A stretch of DNA of 64,000 nucleotides, from assembly GCF_009189165.1 (NCBI RefSeq), contig NZ_CP045118.1:1736001-1800000 (forward strand). The letters are read 5' to 3'. This document shows, in pieces, positions 61,888 through 64,000 of the stretch. The translations under genes were made by a program, and so were the position numbers. Origin of the DNA: Pseudomonas sp. SCB32 (lineage in GTDB: Bacteria; Pseudomonadota; Gammaproteobacteria; Pseudomonadales; Pseudomonadaceae). Below the pieces are notes generated by a model. The model was given only the letters and a program-made list of their open reading frames with translations, did no database searches and was not told where the DNA came from. Every line of letters starts with the position of its first letter. The first letter of the stretch is position 1.

Positions 61888-62182
61888 GCAACTCGTCACG
61901 GAAAGTTCGGTAAGATAGCCATTTTTCTGGCGGTTTCTCGCGAGGTCGCCAGTCCAACGCTCGGTTGCCTAGACCATTCGCCGGTTTTTCGACGATTTGT
62001 CTTGACCAAACCCGTTGTACCACCTAATCCCTGATATCAATCGGCCTGTACCTTTCCGGTGCAGTGGTGATACGCGTGCGGTCTGTTGTCCGGCATGGCG
62101 GTTCGAGTGTGTGGACAGGTTAAGCCTGCCGCTTTCGGGTGGTCAGGGAACGGCTAGCAGACCCGAACAATGGGATGAAGTT
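61888..62182. other. Long leader/promoter region of the FimV-like gene
   Basis: This 295-bp gap holds no open frame of note. The last 150 bases contain several small inverted repeats (AGCCATTTTTCTGGCGG, GACAGGTTAAGCCTGCCGC) and a good ribosome site (GGGATGAAGTT before ATG 62183). A long 5' UTR is plausible, but no known riboswitch pattern is evident. Confidence 0.4.
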
Positions 62183-64000
62183 ATGGCTCAGATAACAAAT
62201 AGAATTCCGCTGACGCTCGCTGCGCTTTCGGTGTTTGTCTCCGCTCATGCGAATGCTCTTGGCCTGGGCGAAATCACATTGCACTCGTCGCTGAATCAGC
62301 CGCTGGACGCGGAGATCGCCTTGCTGCAAACGGGCGATATGACCTCCGACGAACTGATCGCTCGCCTGGCGAGTCCGGCAGCCTTCGAGCAGGCTGGCGT
62401 CGATCGCTTCATGTTCCTGCAGAACCTGCGTTTCACTCCGGTGATTCGCGGCGGGCGCAGCTACATCAAGGTGGTCTCCACCCAGCCGGTGCACGAGCCC
62501 TACCTCAACTTCCTGGTGGAAGTAGAGCGGCCCAACGGGCGCATGCTCCGCGAGTACACCGTGCTCCTCGACCCACCGAGCTACAACAGCGCGCGTACGT
62601 CGGTCGCGGCCAGTGTCCCGCTGCCCGATCGCACGGCGCCAGAGCCTTCCGGTCGACGCACTTCACCGGTTCGCAGCGCCCCCGCGGCACCGCCCATCCC
62701 GGCGGGCGAGGGACGTTACACCACCGTGCGCAGTGACACGCTGTGGGGGATCGCCTCGCGCCTGGGTGGCACCGGCGCCTCGCACCGCCAGCTGATGGAC
62801 AGCCTGTTGGCGCTCAATCCACAGGCCTTCGTCAACGGTGATCCGCATCGCCTGAAGGTCGGCCAGACGCTGGTCCTGCCGCAGGGCCAGCAGTACGCCG
62901 GGCACACCAACGCTCCCGTTCCGCAGCCTGCCGCCGCGGCCCCCGCGACCAATACCGCCGCGCCGACCGCACAGGATGCCGCGCCTGCCAACGCAGCGCC
63001 CTCCGTGGCACCGGCCGCTGATGCGGCAGCAGTCGCGGCGCCCGTTGCACCTGCCACACCGACGGTCGATGGCAACCTGGCCAAGGCGGAAGCCGACCTT
63101 GCCCTGAGCAATGCCCAGCGCGACCAGTTGAATCAGCGCATGGACGCCATGCAGAAGCAGCTGGAGTCGCTGCAGAAAGCCCTGGAAAGCCGCGACCAGC
63201 AGGTGCAGAGCCTGCAGGCCGAACTGGCCCACCGCGATGCTCCTGCCACTCCTGCCACTCCTGCCGCTCCGGCAGCACCCAAGGCCGAACAGTCGGCACC
63301 TGCTCCCGCGCCGGTCGCTGCGGTTCCGGCGACGCCGGCTGTCGATGCTGCGGGCTCGTCCTTCAACGTCTGGCCGTGGCTGGGCGTGGGTGGGCTCGGT
63401 ACCTTGCTGGCCGGGCTGCTGCTGATGCGCCGCAAGCGCGAGGAGCCGCCGGTCAAGGACACCCGTATCCAGCCGGCCCAATCCAAGCCCATCCCGCAGG
63501 CCAGGCCCGTTGCCGCCGCGGTAGTGCCTCCGGCGCCCGCGTCGGTCCCGCGCCCGCAGCCTGTGCTCGCTCCCGATGCCGGTGTGGCACGCTTGCCGGC
63601 GGCCAGTGCGGACAGCCTGGAGGGGGCGGATATCTACATCGCCTACGGTCGTTTCAACCAGGCGCGCGACTTGCTGCGCAAGGCCGTCGCCCAGGAGCCT
63701 GAGCGTCGCGAACTGCGCATGAAGCTGCTGCTGGTGTTCGCCGAACTGGGCGATGTGGCGGGCTTCCATGAGCAGGAACGCGAGCTGATGGCGCAAGGCG
63801 GGGATCAGAAGCAGATCGACCAGATCAAGTCGCGCTATCCGGCAATGCTCGAACGCGCGCAGGACGTCCCTTCCGCCCCAACGGGCGAGACCCTGACCGA
63901 CTGGGATGACCTGTCGCTGGATGACACTCCCGCACCCGCTGCGCATGCCCACGCTGCCGAAGCGGAGCCGGATTTCGCGCTGAACCTGAACGACATGTCG
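62183..64000 (+). CDS. fimV: FimV/HubP-family peptidoglycan-binding polar hub protein, 3' part cut by window edge
   Basis: 606 residues are seen before the window ends. A signal peptide (TLAALSVFVSAHANA) precedes the FimV N-terminal domain (LGEITLHSSLNQPLDAEIALL). A LysM domain follows at about 175-235 (TTVRSDTLWGIASRLGG), then a Pro/Ala linker, a coiled coil near 300-350, one membrane helix at about 396-415 and a cytoplasmic part with a TPR-like helix pair (SADSLEGADIYIAYGRF...LLRKAVAQEPERRELR). Such proteins organise the cell pole and affect type IV pili and c-di-GMP/cAMP. It resembles the FimV-like gene near PA3340 in PAO1 more than fimV PA3115 itself, so the symbol is provisional. Confidence 0.82.
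   Translation, partial: MAQITNRIPLTLAALSVFVSAHANALGLGEITLHSSLNQPLDAEIALLQTGDMTSDELIARLASPAAFEQAGVDRFMFLQNLRFTPVIRGGRSYIKVVSTQPVHEPYLNFLVEVERPNGRMLREYTVLLDPPSYNSARTSVAASVPLPDRTAPEPSGRRTSPVRSAPAAPPIPAGEGRYTTVRSDTLWGIASRLGGTGASHRQLMDSLLALNPQAFVNGDPHRLKVGQTLVLPQGQQYAGHTNAPVPQPAAAAPATNTAAPTAQDAAPANAAPSVAPAADAAAVAAPVAPATPTVDGNLAKAEADLALSNAQRDQLNQRMDAMQKQLESLQKALESRDQQVQSLQAELAHRDAPATPATPAAPAAPKAEQSAPAPAPVAAVPATPAVDAAGSSFNVWPWLGVGGLGTLLAGLLLMRRKREEPPVKDTRIQPAQSKPIPQARPVAAAVVPPAPASVPRPQPVLAPDAGVARLPAASADSLEGADIYIAYGRFNQARDLLRKAVAQEPERRELRMKLLLVFAELGDVAGFHEQERELMAQGGDQKQIDQIKSRYPAMLERAQDVPSAPTGETLTDWDDLSLDDTPAPAAHAHAAEAEPDFALNLNDMS

Noticed and set aside
62183..62600. FimV gene assigned to PA3115-type pilus assembly
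   Set aside because: The domain order fits the family, but the location beside a diguanylate cyclase and recQ matches the paralogue near PA3340; without the C-terminal part the exact member cannot be told.

Overview
The window is high-GC chromosomal DNA of a Pseudomonas, most likely in or near the P. aeruginosa group (P. nitroreducens / P. citronellolis / P. knackmussii type). The evidence is protein-level resemblance, minCDE with an RluA-type gene and an M18 aminopeptidase beside it, lapD/lapG, the NAGGN osmolyte genes, and many Pseudomonas-type REP palindromes between genes. I see no prophage, insertion sequence, CRISPR array or plasmid gene. This is core chromosome with short repeat-rich joins.

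Layout. 0-12 kb: end of a bile-acid/Na+ symporter-family gene, rdgC, tRNA-Val and tRNA-Asp from one promoter, an FKBP lipoprotein, a YkvA protein, a periplasmic solute-binding-like protein, a three-gene HTH/unknown/Sel1 operon, an EAL-CBS-GGDEF protein, the periplasmic protease Prc, a quinone oxidoreductase and an M50-type membrane metalloprotease. 12-18 kb: a complete ABC import operon (binding protein, phosphohydrolase, two permeases, ATPase, HAD phosphatase) with a divergent GntR/UTRA regulator. It probably takes up and hydrolyses an organophosphorus compound. 18-25.6 kb: a 46-bp-period palindrome array, a GFA-family protein, aminopeptidase, pseudouridine synthase, minE-minD-minC, a late lipid A acyltransferase and a patatin.

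25.7-41 kb: pirin, MlaA, an alpha/beta hydrolase, a GNAT, small membrane proteins, a GH17 membrane protein, a betaine-binding protein, the yjcH-actP acetate uptake pair, a DUF294 nucleotidyltransferase with an exonuclease, an SDR and YnfA. 41-51.2 kb: UPF0270, the osmoprotectant dipeptide (NAGGN) operon, MarR, a TSUP exporter, MnmC and a two-domain PPK2 (polyphosphate:AMP phosphotransferase). 51.2-52.1 kb has no credible gene and carries two divergent copies of one repeat element facing each other. 52.1-64 kb: LapD and LapG (c-di-GMP control of adhesin release), YbaN, a YecA-family protein, RecQ, a small lipoprotein, a membrane diguanylate cyclase, a DUF2804 protein, a SlyA/MarR regulator and the start of a FimV-like gene that runs off the window.

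Themes: cell-envelope maintenance (Prc, MlaA, lipid A acylation, patatin), osmoadaptation (betaine binding, NAGGN, possibly glucan), c-di-GMP surface control (EAL protein, LapD/G, diguanylate cyclase, FimV) and division-site placement (MinCDE). The gene order looks like several blocks of the P. aeruginosa PAO1 map brought together, with joins at repeat-rich gaps; this comparison is from memory and was not computed. No wholly new system was proven. The best leads are regulatory or repeat structures (a three-fold 20-bp repeat before the betaine-binding gene, a structured leader with paired DnaA-box-like sequences, a GntR operator candidate, the paired 51-52 kb elements) and the uncharacterised M50 protease.
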